Positions 25,337 through 34,975 of a DNA stretch of 64,000 nt are shown here, piece after piece. The notes below the pieces were generated by a model, which did no database searches, was not told the origin of the DNA, and saw only the letters and a list, made by a program, of their open reading frames with translations. This stretch comes from Ruegeria arenilitoris. GTDB taxonomy: Bacteria; Pseudomonadota; Alphaproteobacteria; Rhodobacterales; Rhodobacteraceae. The number at the start of each line of letters is the position of its first letter. Position 1 is the stretch's first letter. Made by a program: the position numbers and the translations under genes. The stretch spans positions 434,001-498,000 of the forward strand of contig NZ_WQHX01000002.1 in the NCBI RefSeq assembly GCF_013035425.1. Reading direction: 5' to 3'.

Positions 25337-25423
25337 CCTGATAGACGTCATCTGAGCAAAAAAATTGTACATATCTCAATTTTTGAGTGTAACATTTTCC
25401 TTATTAAACTTCGGAGGGATGGA

Positions 25424-26503
25424 ATGGAAAAGACTCAAGACGCAAAAATAGTCGATCTCGCAATACGATTACTTTTCCTTGGACTATTCCTTTACAGTGC
25501 ACTGATAATGGTCGCCCCACTTGCAAGCGTGGTTATTTGGGCGACGATTCTTTGCGTGGCGCTGTACCCGATTTTCGATTGGCTTCAAAGCAAACTGGGC
25601 GGGCGCAAGTCATTGTCAGCCACCATCTTGGTTTTGTTGGGGCTTTTGCTGACGTTAGGACCAATTGCGACTGCTGTATCGGGCGCGGCTGAGCTTGGCT
25701 CAGAATTTGCCGAACAAGCAGATCGCGGAGAGTTGAAAATTCCACCTGCACCGGAAGGCATAAAAGAATTGCCGCTAGTCGGAGGCAAAGTCGCGGACGT
25801 CTGGACGATGTTTGAGCGGAACCTTGATGGTGCCCTTGCCAAGTACGGCGCTCAAATTCTGGAGATAACCAAGTCGCTCTTTGGAAAGGTTTTGGGCATT
25901 GGCATTGGCCTGCTTGGGCTTGCTTTGTCTGTTATCATTATGGGTGTCCTTTTCAGCCCTGGCCCACAGCTGGTTGAAGGCCTGCAAAGATTTGCAAATC
26001 GTGTCTTTGCCCCTCGGGGAGGAGAATTCATAACTCTGGCAGGTGCCACAATCCGCAATGTCACCAAAGGTGTGATCGGCGTTGCAGCAATTCAGGCTGT
26101 TGTTGTTTGGGTGTTATTGACAGTATTTGGAATATCGTCGGCGGCAACACTAGCATTTGTCTGTCTCATTTTATCGATTATCCAAATTGGTCCTGGTTTG
26201 GTTCTGCTTCCGGTCATAATTTACGCTTGGAGTACCATGTCTGGCGGGTCGGCGCTGATTTTTACCATCCTGGCCATTCCAGTGACAATTATGGACAGTT
26301 TCCTTCGCCCGGTATTCATCTCTAAAGGGTTGGAAACACCTATGCTCGTTATCCTAATCGGCGTTTTGGGCGGCATGATGGCCTATGGCTTGATCGGTAT
26401 ATTCATGGGGCCGGTGCTGTTTGCGGTTTTCTATGAGTTGTTCAAAGTTTGGATCGACGCACCGCCTGAAGGCGCAGACGCTGCTGAAGGAGCAGCAGAA
26501 TGA
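25424..26503 (+). CDS. AI-2E family transporter (PerM-like)
   Basis: 359-residue membrane protein of the AI-2E/PerM family with about eight helices. Typical traits: paired helices at the N-terminus (17-55), a soluble amphipathic middle (95-150), then TKGVIGVAAIQAVVVW, LSIIQIGPGLVLLPVIIYAW and the C-terminal GLETPMLVILIGVLGGMMAYGLIGIFMGPVLFAV block, which is the strongest signature. Family members export signals or act as Na+/H+ antiporters. GGAGGG precedes ATG 25424. It overlaps the HlyD gene by ATGA, so the three genes to 28564 form one operon. Confidence 0.9.
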   Translation: MEKTQDAKIVDLAIRLLFLGLFLYSALIMVAPLASVVIWATILCVALYPIFDWLQSKLGGRKSLSATILVLLGLLLTLGPIATAVSGAAELGSEFAEQADRGELKIPPAPEGIKELPLVGGKVADVWTMFERNLDGALAKYGAQILEITKSLFGKVLGIGIGLLGLALSVIIMGVLFSPGPQLVEGLQRFANRVFAPRGGEFITLAGATIRNVTKGVIGVAAIQAVVVWVLLTVFGISSAATLAFVCLILSIIQIGPGLVLLPVIIYAWSTMSGGSALIFTILAIPVTIMDSFLRPVFISKGLETPMLVILIGVLGGMMAYGLIGIFMGPVLFAVFYELFKVWIDAPPEGADAAEGAAE

Positions 26504-27564
26504 GAAAGACGATTTGGACCACACTGGCGATAGTTCTATTCTTTCTGGTTTGGTATTTGGTCGCAGATCGCAAAACACCGTTTACCGGAAACGCTCGGGT
26601 CAAAGCTGTCGCCACGCAAATTGTTCCGCAAGTGACCGGGACCGTTACCGAAGTACTTGTGGAAAATGGTCAGGTCGTATCCGCGGGCGACGTGTTGGTG
26701 CGGATTGACCGAAGGCCATACGAGATAGAACGCTCCAAGGCAGAAGCCGACCTAGAAGCCGCCACTCAAGAGGTGGGGGCTTCCTCGGCGGAAGTAAGCG
26801 CTGCTCAAGCTAAGCTGGCACGCGCGCAGAGCGATCTGGATACGATGCGTCTTCAGACGGAACGTGTTTTCGCCTTGGAAAAGAAAGGATTGATAGCCAT
26901 TACACGGGCGGACGATGCCCGTGGGCAATTAGCTGAATCAGAAGCAAATCTGGAAAACGCGCTGGCGGACCTGGAAAAGGCAAAGCAGAGATTGGGCGAC
27001 GAAGGGTTGGAAAACCCAAAAATTCAAAGAGCTCTGGCAGCCTTGGCCGATGCTGAACTCAACCTTGAATGGACGGAGTTGCGAGCCCCGGCAACAGGTG
27101 TGATTTCGAACCTGCTGATAGCACCCGGGACTTACGCGCGTTCTGGACAAGATCTTTTGACTTTCCTTGATGCCACAGATGTTTGGATTGAAGCATATTT
27201 TACCGAGAATAATATCGGTAGAGCTGAAGTAGGTTCACCTGTAGACGTGGTTTTGGATATGCATCCCGGACAGATTGTTCCCGGGGTCATCGAAAGTTTC
27301 AGCGCCGCCGTATCGCTAAGTGGTGGCGATGAGCCAGGTCAATTGGCAAGCCCTCCAAGCACCAAAGGGTTTTTACGTGAACCAGAGCGTTTCCCAGTAC
27401 GAATAGTATTGCCCGGATATGAAGCTGGAGATGCCGAAGATGATCTTCGTTTTCAGTTAAATGGACAGGCAGATGTCATTATGTACCTAAGTGATAACTC
27501 TCTGTTGAACCTTGTGGGGCGTGCGTACATTTACGTAGTTTCCATATTTTCCTATGCGTATTGA
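26500..27564 (+). CDS. HlyD/EmrA-type membrane fusion protein
   Basis: 354 residues. One N-terminal helix (about 5-22), the lipoyl half-motif QIVPQVTGTVTEVLVENGQVVSAGDVL (about 42-68), a long coiled coil (about 75-175), the second lipoyl half ELRAPATGVISNLLIAPGTYARSGQ, then the beta-barrel TDVWIEAYFTENNIGRAEVGSPV. It links an inner-membrane exporter with an outer-membrane channel. Its neighbour DUF2955 protein is probably the inner-membrane partner, as in AaeA/AaeB-like aromatic acid efflux. AAGGAG precedes ATG 26500. Confidence 0.92.
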   Translation: MRKTIWTTLAIVLFFLVWYLVADRKTPFTGNARVKAVATQIVPQVTGTVTEVLVENGQVVSAGDVLVRIDRRPYEIERSKAEADLEAATQEVGASSAEVSAAQAKLARAQSDLDTMRLQTERVFALEKKGLIAITRADDARGQLAESEANLENALADLEKAKQRLGDEGLENPKIQRALAALADAELNLEWTELRAPATGVISNLLIAPGTYARSGQDLLTFLDATDVWIEAYFTENNIGRAEVGSPVDVVLDMHPGQIVPGVIESFSAAVSLSGGDEPGQLASPPSTKGFLREPERFPVRIVLPGYEAGDAEDDLRFQLNGQADVIMYLSDNSLLNLVGRAYIYVVSIFSYAY

Positions 27565-28564
27565 AGATCGCCGCTCAATTCTTCGGCTCGCATTCGGCGT
27601 GACCGGAGTATTCTCGCTTGGTCTGTTTTTAGGCTGGCCGCTTGCCGTGGTCGGAGCAGTATTCGCTGCCCTCTTTCTTCAGGCGCCCGCACCTTTGCCA
27701 TTGGCGGCGTTTGGCAAACTATTCGTGTTTTCGATTGGGCTTATGTTCATTTCATTTTTGCTTTCATCGATATTTTCGCCCTACCCCTTGGTATTTCTTA
27801 TCTTTGTAGCAATCGGAATTATTCTTTCTTTTGTTTGGTCGGTGTCAGGAGCCGGTGTTTTACCTGGTGTAATCGCATTGATGGGCGCCTTAATGATCCC
27901 AAACCTTGCGTTGCAATCGCAAGATTTAGCTTTGGTTCTGGTTTTCTGGATTCCTATGAATTTATTTTTTGCAGGATTTGCTTCAACGTTAATGTTTGTT
28001 CTCATCCCGGCCGAACCTCCAAGCGAAGCGCAGACAAAAAATGCTGCTCAGCAGGATTTCGACCCACATAGACGAATTGTCAGGATGTCCTTGGTTACTG
28101 TACCGTTCGCGTTGGTATTTTTTATATCCGGCGCTTCAGCGTTACTCGTATTATTTTTTGTCGCATTGCTCAGCCAGCAGCTTGCGGCTATGCCTTCCGC
28201 CGGTACCACTGTCGCCAAAGCAATGTTGACAGCAAACTTCCTTGGTGCGGCGGTCTCGATTATCTGTTACGAAATCAACGTGATCGCGCCGATTTTCCTT
28301 ACGCCAGTACTTTTGTGCTTTTTGTTCTGTCTGACGCTAGGCGTTCTCGGAAAATCGCAAATTCCTTTGGCCGCCGCCGCTGGGTCCGCAATTACAACGG
28401 CCTTGATTGTATACGGCGGCTCAATCGCACCCTTTTCCGACGAGGCCGACGTCAAGAGTATCACACGCGTTCTACAAGTCGCTGGCGCAGCATTTTTTGT
28501 TATCATCGCTTACGTTGTGGTAGATGAATTCTGGCCAGAGCGAAACAAGCGAATTGCCAACTGA
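27554..28564 (+). CDS. DUF2955 membrane protein, probable efflux partner of HlyD
   Basis: 336 residues with about ten hydrophobic helices in two halves, separated by a cytoplasmic loop near 155-175 (PSEAQTKNAAQQDFDPHRR). It looks like DUF2955/FUSC-type permeases that occur with HlyD proteins. Its start overlaps the HlyD end by 11 bp. The N-terminus begins MRIEDRRSILRLAFGV, a positive start before the first helix. Function is inferred from the HlyD pairing: export of an amphiphilic or aromatic compound. The substrate is unknown. Confidence 0.8.
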   Translation: MRIEDRRSILRLAFGVTGVFSLGLFLGWPLAVVGAVFAALFLQAPAPLPLAAFGKLFVFSIGLMFISFLLSSIFSPYPLVFLIFVAIGIILSFVWSVSGAGVLPGVIALMGALMIPNLALQSQDLALVLVFWIPMNLFFAGFASTLMFVLIPAEPPSEAQTKNAAQQDFDPHRRIVRMSLVTVPFALVFFISGASALLVLFFVALLSQQLAAMPSAGTTVAKAMLTANFLGAAVSIICYEINVIAPIFLTPVLLCFLFCLTLGVLGKSQIPLAAAAGSAITTALIVYGGSIAPFSDEADVKSITRVLQVAGAAFFVIIAYVVVDEFWPERNKRIAN

Positions 28565-28651
28565 ATTTAGCTAACTCCAATCCGAACTGCTACCTCAGTG
28601 CAGACACCTCAAAATACCCCATCCCCATACAGAAGGAACCTCTATTTGGTC

Positions 28652-28673
28652 GCAGTGGCGAGCTTGCCACTGC
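28652..28673. terminator. Hairpin between convergent DUF2955 and FAD oxidase genes
   Basis: GCAGTGGC and GCCACTGC form a perfect 8-bp stem with loop GAGCTT. It lies between two gene ends that face each other, so it may act as a bidirectional terminator, although neither side has a T-run. Confidence 0.45.
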
Positions 28674-28715
28674 TCTTAGCCCAGATTGCCGCAGAACAAA
28701 CCAGCAATAGAGTTC

Positions 28716-30131
28716 TTAAGCGGGCAAAATATTGTGGTTGATCCTGAACAAATTTCCAGGGTCATATTTCGCTTTGACCTTCGCCAATCTCTCACCGTTG
28801 TGACCATATGCGCCAGCCATGTGATCGGCCTCGTCTTCGGGCATGAAATTCACGTATGCACTGCCGGTCGAGTGTGGTTGCATCCGGTCATAAAGATCTC
28901 GCGCCCATTGGATGCATTCTGTATCTTTCTGAGGGTCCTCCCATCTCGTATGAACATTCATGATAAAATGGGCGGACCTTTGTGGATACGCAGTTGAATC
29001 GGCCCCCACTCGCGCCATCGCGCCACCCACGTGGGCAATGAAGACTTCGCAAGCTGGGTCAGGAAGCTGTGAAATACCGGAGAGAAGACCTTCGATTGCT
29101 TCGGGCGATAGAGAATCGAAGTCATGGCTTTTCCAATAATTTCTTGCCCCCGGCGTCAACAGTGGATCAAACGCGGACTGCCAGTCTGTGAACCTGTGCG
29201 GTGAGATCACATCGGCGATCGGGTCGCCCAGAGCCCTCAGGGCTGCAACAGCTTTTTCACCTTCTTCGATGCCACCGCTGTAGCAGGCTGCGAAAATCAA
29301 TACTTCTCGGCCATGCCACTCTTCGGGCAAGAAGGGTAACGGCGGCGCCTTTCGCATCACGCTCCAAACGGTAAGCTCATCTGGAGATGTATCAGCAATT
29401 TTCGCATATTCGACCATTAATTCGGGCGCCTTTTCGATCGGGTGGACGATAAGCCCTGACAAAACTTCTGGTCCAAGGTCATGTAACTGGAACTCAAAGG
29501 AAGTCACCACGCCGAAATTTCCGCCTCCACCACGGATGGCCCAGAATAGATCTGGATGACTGTTGGGCGATGCCGTGACGATTGCTCCATCCGCTGTCAC
29601 CACCTCAGCCGACAGAAGGTTATCGATCGTCATTCCGAATTTGCGTGTCGTCCAACCAAATCCGCCGCCAAGCGTAAGCCCGGCGATGCCCGTGGTTGAA
29701 TTTATACCGGTAGGAACTATAAGCCCATGTGCCTGTGTTTCCCGATCCACATCACCCAGAACTGCCCCTGGGGCCACACGCGCCGTTTTAGAAATCGGAT
29801 CCACGTGAACAGAACGCATGTGCGACAAATCCAACATAACCGTGTCGTCGGCTACCGCGTGACCTGCAATTTGGTGACCACCCGACCTAACGGATATGGC
29901 CAGACCGGCGTCCCTTACGAAGTTTACCGCATTTTGAACATCGCTCGCACCCAAAGCTCGAACCACAAACCCGGGGAAGCGTTCGAACATGCTGTTCCAT
30001 GTAATGCGGGCTTCGTCATATTCCCGACTGCCTTTATGGTGAACTGCCCCGCGCAGAGATGCATCCAATGCATCTAATGCAGCTTGATCCACCGTTGACT
30101 TAGTTCCATCCAATGCCATCAGGTCGTACAT
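28716..30131 (-). CDS. FAD-linked oxidase with BBE domain
   Basis: 471 residues of the berberine-bridge/GOOX-like family. The PCMH FAD domain shows VRALGASDVQNAVNFVRD and SVRSGGHQIAGHAV, whose His (near 88) normally binds FAD covalently. LTLGGGFGWTTRKFGMTIDNLLS and FWAIRGGGGNFGVVTSFEFQL follow. The C-terminal BBE motif is YVNFMPEDE..., AYGHNGERLAKVKAKYDPGNLFRINHNI. The loop before GGGFGW (PTGINSTTGIAGLT) has no cysteine, so a second covalent link is unlikely. Oxidises an alcohol or sugar with O2. It follows the DUF4242 gene by 120 bp on the same strand. Confidence 0.9.
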   Translation of the reverse strand: MYDLMALDGTKSTVDQAALDALDASLRGAVHHKGSREYDEARITWNSMFERFPGFVVRALGASDVQNAVNFVRDAGLAISVRSGGHQIAGHAVADDTVMLDLSHMRSVHVDPISKTARVAPGAVLGDVDRETQAHGLIVPTGINSTTGIAGLTLGGGFGWTTRKFGMTIDNLLSAEVVTADGAIVTASPNSHPDLFWAIRGGGGNFGVVTSFEFQLHDLGPEVLSGLIVHPIEKAPELMVEYAKIADTSPDELTVWSVMRKAPPLPFLPEEWHGREVLIFAACYSGGIEEGEKAVAALRALGDPIADVISPHRFTDWQSAFDPLLTPGARNYWKSHDFDSLSPEAIEGLLSGISQLPDPACEVFIAHVGGAMARVGADSTAYPQRSAHFIMNVHTRWEDPQKDTECIQWARDLYDRMQPHSTGSAYVNFMPEDEADHMAGAYGHNGERLAKVKAKYDPGNLFRINHNILPA

Positions 30132-30251
30132 GAGTTGGCCTTCCTTAATTAGGTCAGGCTTCCTGCGATACTGCCTCGGCTATCATGAAATTCCTCTGCT
30201 CACCTGTTCCCTGTGACGAGAGTGAATTTCATTTCAAGAAAATGGTTTAGG

Positions 30252-30509
30252 TCAGGCAAATATCCCCGGATCAATACGATCAACTGGCGTTATCACGTCC
30301 GCTGGAATGTTGAGCCGCTCAGCCGCCTTTCTCAGACTTTCTTCGTCAGGGGCTTCATACAGACAGTATGTTTTGCGTTTATCGGCACTCAGGAACGAAA
30401 AAATCCATTCAACACCCACTTCGTCGTTAATTTCTTTGATTTTGATTTTGTCATCGTCGCCGACATTCAACTGTTCGGCAAAATTTCTCTCAATAATATA
30501 CCTAGGCAT
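30252..30509 (-). CDS. DUF4242 small protein
   Basis: 85 residues with the DUF4242 pattern: MPRYIIERNF at the start, GVEWIFSFLSADKRKTYCLYEAPDEESLRKAAERLNIPADVITPVDRI. This is a ferredoxin-like fold of unknown role; one relative from Streptomyces binds nickel. It lies 27 bp after the cyclase-TPR giant, with GGGGGAG before ATG 30509, so it is probably made from the same mRNA. It may be a partner or sensor of the giant protein, but nothing in the sequence proves this. Confidence 0.8.
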   Translation of the reverse strand: MPRYIIERNFAEQLNVGDDDKIKIKEINDEVGVEWIFSFLSADKRKTYCLYEAPDEESLRKAAERLNIPADVITPVDRIDPGIFA

Positions 30510-30536
30510 ATGCTCCCCCTGGGCAATTTTAGGACG

Positions 30537-33500
30537 TTAGCTTGCTTTTCCTTCGAGTTTTGACCTTAGGGAAACCATACTCAGTTTCTGCGCAATTGCC
30601 AACGCTTCCGCTTCTAGTTGAAACGCCGCCTTCACGTCGTCATTTGTTCCCCGACGCCTTAAGGCAGACGCATAAGCAGCCTTGCTGTGCGCAATCCACG
30701 GCGGCGATTTCATTCGAGTGTCAATTTCAATCGCCTTTTGAAACATTCGCTCGGCTGTTTCCCAATCCTTTAACAGGGCTGCCAAACTGCCCAAGCGCCG
30801 CGCAGCCGCACCCGTGCAAACCGTGGTCGCTCCGGCTGTAATGGTCAAATCTTCATACGGTTCCAATAACTTGTAGACAGTTTCAGCATGCTGGAAATGC
30901 TGGATTTCAACGCAAATGTCACTCAGATATGACAAAGTCGTGGAATACATAGCATCTGCTGGCAAAACGAAACCATTTTCTGCGATTTCGTTCAGTATTC
31001 GTTCAGCGGGTTCTCGATATCCCAGTTCTGCAGCAATAAGACCAAAACCAGGTTTCCAGGCAACGTCCTCGGGGCTTTCACTCATCAACCGCTTGATAAC
31101 AGGAGCAACCTCGTGCAGGCGACTCTGCTCTCTTCGGATCGTGAACATTTGAACACCAAAAACTCCTTCCACATGCTCGCCATGCGTTTTCCTGCCGATT
31201 TTCACGGCTTCAGTCGCGTGTTTTTCTGCCTGCTCAAATTCTCCGGCCATAATCGCAACCATAGCGCGAGCATGCTTCTGAACCCAATAGAGCTGTAGGT
31301 GATTGTCCTTCTTCGATATCTCTGTCAGCAGTTCAAGCGCGTGATCCATCACTTCACGGTCAGCCATTTCTGCCCCTACGAAAATGCTAAGAGTTCGGTC
31401 CCTTCCCTGATCAATACTTCCGAGCTTTTCGGCAACCCGGTGCATCGCTTCCAGGTTTTCGCGCCAATTCCGCGCATCGTTCTCTTTCCTCGCAACAAAC
31501 GGTGCTCCAAAATGCATCATCATTACGGAGAACTGAGATTTGTGATCACCAAGCTGCGCAGCCAGTTCCATTGACTGTTGACCGTAACGTGCACCTTCGG
31601 CGAACTGACCGATAAACATGTACGCGCGCGCAAGCTGGCTCATCAAACTGCACCGCCGAACTTCGTCATGGTCCGCCAAGTCCCCAAGTGCATCCAAGCA
31701 AAGTTGAATGGCCTGGTCGTGGCGTTCGCTTGACATCATACAAGAGTCCGCAAAGTGGTGCGCGGCGTCGGCCGCGAGTTCTACATGGCGAATGTGCCTT
31801 GCCGCGTCCGAGGCTTCTTTTAACGTTGCAATCCCTTCAGGCAGTTGGCCCAAGCTATCGTGGCTTCGCCCAACAAGAATTTTGCTAATGACCCTCTCTA
31901 CTCCCGCGTCTTCTCCAAGCTGTTCTGCGGCCTTGAGTGTTTCTTTGGCATTTGCCATTGCCTCTTGGCTCGCTGACCTCGACAAAGCCATTTCAGTGGC
32001 TCTGCGCCAACGGTCGAAGGCCGCGCTCCAATCTTCAGCTTCGGAAAGGTGGCGGGCAACCAATTCAGGACGACGCTCAATTTCCGCAGACCGCAATTGC
32101 AAAAGCGCTCGCGCTACGTCCGCATGCTGCTTCCTGCGCGTTGACCCCAACATAGATTGATAAGCTGTGTCTCGGATTAGCGCGTGCCGAAAAACGTAGT
32201 GCCCTCGGTTATGTCCGCTTTCAAATATCAATCCTGTCCGCGAAAGTTCCACCAGGCGATCTTGAACTTCGTCGTTTGACAGCTTCATCGCAGCACTCAG
32301 CAAACTAGGTTCAAATTCGCGTCCTATTACAGAACCTGTTAACGCAACCTGTTTGGCGTCTGGTGAAACCGCGTCAAGGCGTGCCATCAATGTGCCTTTC
32401 AACGAAGATGGAATGGAAAATTGACCATTCTCACCTTTATCTACCATCGCGCGGGTCAGCTCTTCCACAAAGAGGGGAACGCCGTCGGTTTTCTCTATGA
32501 TCGCGGCTATCAGCTCGTCATTTGGCGTCTTCCCAGAAATTGCACGCATCAGGTTGGCAACATGATCTGTATCGAACCTACGAAGTTGCAGTGTCTGGAC
32601 GTGCGCGTCACCGTCGTCACGCGCCAGTTCCCATCCAGGTCTGTGGGTGATCAAGATCATCAACGGCAAATCAGCGCAAATTGCTTTGAAGCGTTCAAGC
32701 AATGCATGCGTAGATGGATCGATCCAGTGCGCGTCTTCCACACACAAAATGACAGGACGCACTTTCGAACGAATTTTCACCGTGTTGATCAAAGTTTGAA
32801 TGGTTATGTCACGTTGTTCCTGCGGTGACATTTCCAGCACCTCTTTGGCGAGGGCACTCTGTGGCGCTACTAAAGCAGCAAATACCGGAAGGACTTGTTC
32901 CCAATCCAGACCAGGCCTTGCTTCCAACATTTTGCGCACCTGACCCAGTATCTGGTCGTCGTCAAATCCAGGTTCAACACCTGCATCCTGGGAAATCCGT
33001 TGTGTAACGGGATGAAAGGGGCTGCTGGTAAGGTAAGGCGAGCAATTTAACCGTATGACGTCTGCACGGCCTTCTGAGGCGCTCTCAACAAGAAACTCCT
33101 CTGTCAGGCGTGACTTGCCAATCCCGGCTTCACCGGTAAGCAACACGACTTCTCCCAGCCCATCTTGTGCACGTTGCCACGATTGCAGCAGGATGCCTTT
33201 TTCATAATCCCTGCCGATCATTTTGGTGCTGCTGTCGTCACCGTGTGATGCGCGAAATCTGCTTTCGGCACTTCGTTCTGAAACCACTTGCAAAAGGGTT
33301 CGAGGTTCCTTGAAACCTTTAAGCTCTGTTGTTCCGAGCGACGAAAACTCGAAAATCTTATGCAATGCAGCTTCGGTTTCCTCGGCAGGCAAAACAACAG
33401 TGTTGGGCTTTGCTTTTTCTTGAATTCGAGACGCCAGGTTGACGATTGGTCCGGTCATGGCGCCTTCTTCATAGGTGTTTTTTCCTATTGTGTCGCCGAC

Positions 33501-34124
33501 CACCACATCGCCGCTGGCAATGCCAAGTCTAACCGCCAAGTGTTCTCCATCAGGGGTTCGGAGTTCTTTGACCCGGTTGATAGCTTCCAGGCCAGCCTTT
33601 ACTGCCCGTATCGCGTGATCTTCGTAAGCCGTTGGCCATCCAAAAAACACAAGGAGTCCGTCGCCTAAATACTTTGCTACGTAGCCACCGAAACGGCTAA
33701 TGGCTCCGGCCACTGCATCTTGGTAGCGTTGCAATAGGTCCCGCATGTCTTCGGGATCAAGGCTGTTGGTCATTTCCGTCGAGCCAACCAAATCTGCAAA
33801 CAAAACAGTTAGGTGGCGTCGCTCAGCAAGCGCGTTGCGTGCCTGTTTGCCTACCGCCGCTGTGTCTGCTTGGGTCTCTTCCGAAGCGACCGCCTGTTTG
33901 AAGTCCACAGATTGCGCGTCGGTCGCGTCAGATGGTTGCGGAGAAGTCTCTTCGGTCCCCGGCTTTTGAACCGCGGCGAGAATAATCTTCCTATGGCCAA
34001 GACTGACGCCAAGCTCTTTGAGATCTTCGTTTGTCAGTAACGGAAGAACCCGAGCGTCGACGTCATTTTCCGAGAAAACGTCAACGTATTGCCCCAGCCC
34101 GAGATCGTTCAGCCACTTTTCCAT
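30537..34124 (-). CDS. SAM domain - class III nucleotide cyclase - AAA ATPase - TPR protein
   Basis: 1195 residues. SAM domain 1-60 (EKWLNDLGLGQYVDVFSEND...LKELGVSLGHR region), class III cyclase about 95-275 with metal aspartates in VLFADLVGST and YLGDGLLVFFG and the NLASRIQ Asn/Arg pair, an AAA_16-type ATPase about 310-580 (Walker A GEAGIGKS, Walker B ILCVEDAHWIDPST), then some 600 residues of helical TPR-like repeats. Makes cAMP or cGMP by family; the ATPase-TPR part resembles LuxR/MalT-type signal integrators. Start ATG 34124 is chosen because GGAG lies just in front; an ATG at 34136 overlaps that site. Leads a possible operon with DUF4242 and the FAD oxidase. Confidence 0.9.
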   Translation of the reverse strand: MEKWLNDLGLGQYVDVFSENDVDARVLPLLTNEDLKELGVSLGHRKIILAAVQKPGTEETSPQPSDATDAQSVDFKQAVASEETQADTAAVGKQARNALAERRHLTVLFADLVGSTEMTNSLDPEDMRDLLQRYQDAVAGAISRFGGYVAKYLGDGLLVFFGWPTAYEDHAIRAVKAGLEAINRVKELRTPDGEHLAVRLGIASGDVVVGDTIGKNTYEEGAMTGPIVNLASRIQEKAKPNTVVLPAEETEAALHKIFEFSSLGTTELKGFKEPRTLLQVVSERSAESRFRASHGDDSSTKMIGRDYEKGILLQSWQRAQDGLGEVVLLTGEAGIGKSRLTEEFLVESASEGRADVIRLNCSPYLTSSPFHPVTQRISQDAGVEPGFDDDQILGQVRKMLEARPGLDWEQVLPVFAALVAPQSALAKEVLEMSPQEQRDITIQTLINTVKIRSKVRPVILCVEDAHWIDPSTHALLERFKAICADLPLMILITHRPGWELARDDGDAHVQTLQLRRFDTDHVANLMRAISGKTPNDELIAAIIEKTDGVPLFVEELTRAMVDKGENGQFSIPSSLKGTLMARLDAVSPDAKQVALTGSVIGREFEPSLLSAAMKLSNDEVQDRLVELSRTGLIFESGHNRGHYVFRHALIRDTAYQSMLGSTRRKQHADVARALLQLRSAEIERRPELVARHLSEAEDWSAAFDRWRRATEMALSRSASQEAMANAKETLKAAEQLGEDAGVERVISKILVGRSHDSLGQLPEGIATLKEASDAARHIRHVELAADAAHHFADSCMMSSERHDQAIQLCLDALGDLADHDEVRRCSLMSQLARAYMFIGQFAEGARYGQQSMELAAQLGDHKSQFSVMMMHFGAPFVARKENDARNWRENLEAMHRVAEKLGSIDQGRDRTLSIFVGAEMADREVMDHALELLTEISKKDNHLQLYWVQKHARAMVAIMAGEFEQAEKHATEAVKIGRKTHGEHVEGVFGVQMFTIRREQSRLHEVAPVIKRLMSESPEDVAWKPGFGLIAAELGYREPAERILNEIAENGFVLPADAMYSTTLSYLSDICVEIQHFQHAETVYKLLEPYEDLTITAGATTVCTGAAARRLGSLAALLKDWETAERMFQKAIEIDTRMKSPPWIAHSKAAYASALRRRGTNDDVKAAFQLEAEALAIAQKLSMVSLRSKLEGKAS

Positions 34125-34412
34125 CTCAGTCTCCATGGATAGATCATGATGTCTTGTCGATTACTAATCAAGGATACAGGCAGTTGAACGATGTTTACGT
34201 CCATTCAATTTGAACGTTGCGTTTAACGTCAAACCTTTGCCTGTTGAACAACGGCTTGGCAGGATACTGCGGATATCCGAGGCAAGATCAGTTAAGAAGG
34301 CGGATATTTGTAACTTTTAGTGGTTTTACCTGGGAAAAGCGTATGATGCCGTCACCGACAAATATCTGTCGGCTAAACGTAAAACTTAGTTGCCCGACCA
34401 CTGTCGAATGTC

Positions 34413-34820
34413 ATGATGAAAAAATCGGAGAATAGTGTGTTTTCCAGACCTGCGCTCTCAAAGTTAGTTATGTTCGCATTCTTGTTGACGACGCTGCCAA
34501 GCGACAGCATGGAAGCATCTGCAGCCGGTTGCGCTGGTGCCGGGGGGATTCCAGTAGATATAAATGGAGTAACAGTTTGTTCATTTTCTGGGAACGCCTG
34601 CCCTAGCGGATGGAGCACATATCGATCCTTGAAGCAGTGGCAACCAAAAACATGTGGCGGTTCACAATGCACAGGCAAAGATCTGTGTACAACAGGGCTT
34701 GAGTGGTCGGAAACTGCAACAAAGTGCATTTATGAGTCCGGTCGAAACTCCGAGGGGGACTGCATGCGCAAAAACGACTGTATTTCGGACACCGTCGCGC
34801 GGACAGCGTGCGCCAAGTAA
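34413..34820 (+). CDS. Small secreted cysteine-rich protein, unknown function
   Basis: 135 residues. Basic start (MMKKSENSV), hydrophobic stretch about 17-28 and a likely signal cleavage after ASA (about 38). The remaining ~97 residues hold ten cysteines, an even number that suggests five disulfides in the periplasm or outside: CAGAGG, TVCSF, NACPSGW, KTCGG, SQCTG, DLCTTG, TKCIY, GDCMR, NDCIS and TACAK. No family is recognised. It stands alone between the cyclase start and a sugar operon. No strong ribosome site precedes ATG 34413 or the next ATG at 34416, but the compositional bias and signal peptide argue for a real gene. Confidence 0.65.
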   Translation: MMKKSENSVFSRPALSKLVMFAFLLTTLPSDSMEASAAGCAGAGGIPVDINGVTVCSFSGNACPSGWSTYRSLKQWQPKTCGGSQCTGKDLCTTGLEWSETATKCIYESGRNSEGDCMRKNDCISDTVARTACAK

Positions 34821-34975
34821 ATTATTAGCGAGCGAACAACCAATCACACAAAAGAGGACCAGTCCAAACCCGTCCGAAACTTGCAAACATCACTTGAAGC
34901 TGGCTTGTGCGGTTCGGTCAAATCGGCAGCAAAGCGCTTTGAATTCATTGAAAGCGCCCTGCTTATGCGAACACA

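Noticed and set aside
21623..34820. Possible genomic island, because envelope and signalling genes interrupt sugar operons
   Set aside because: No integrase, tRNA end, direct repeats or clear base-composition break was seen at the borders.
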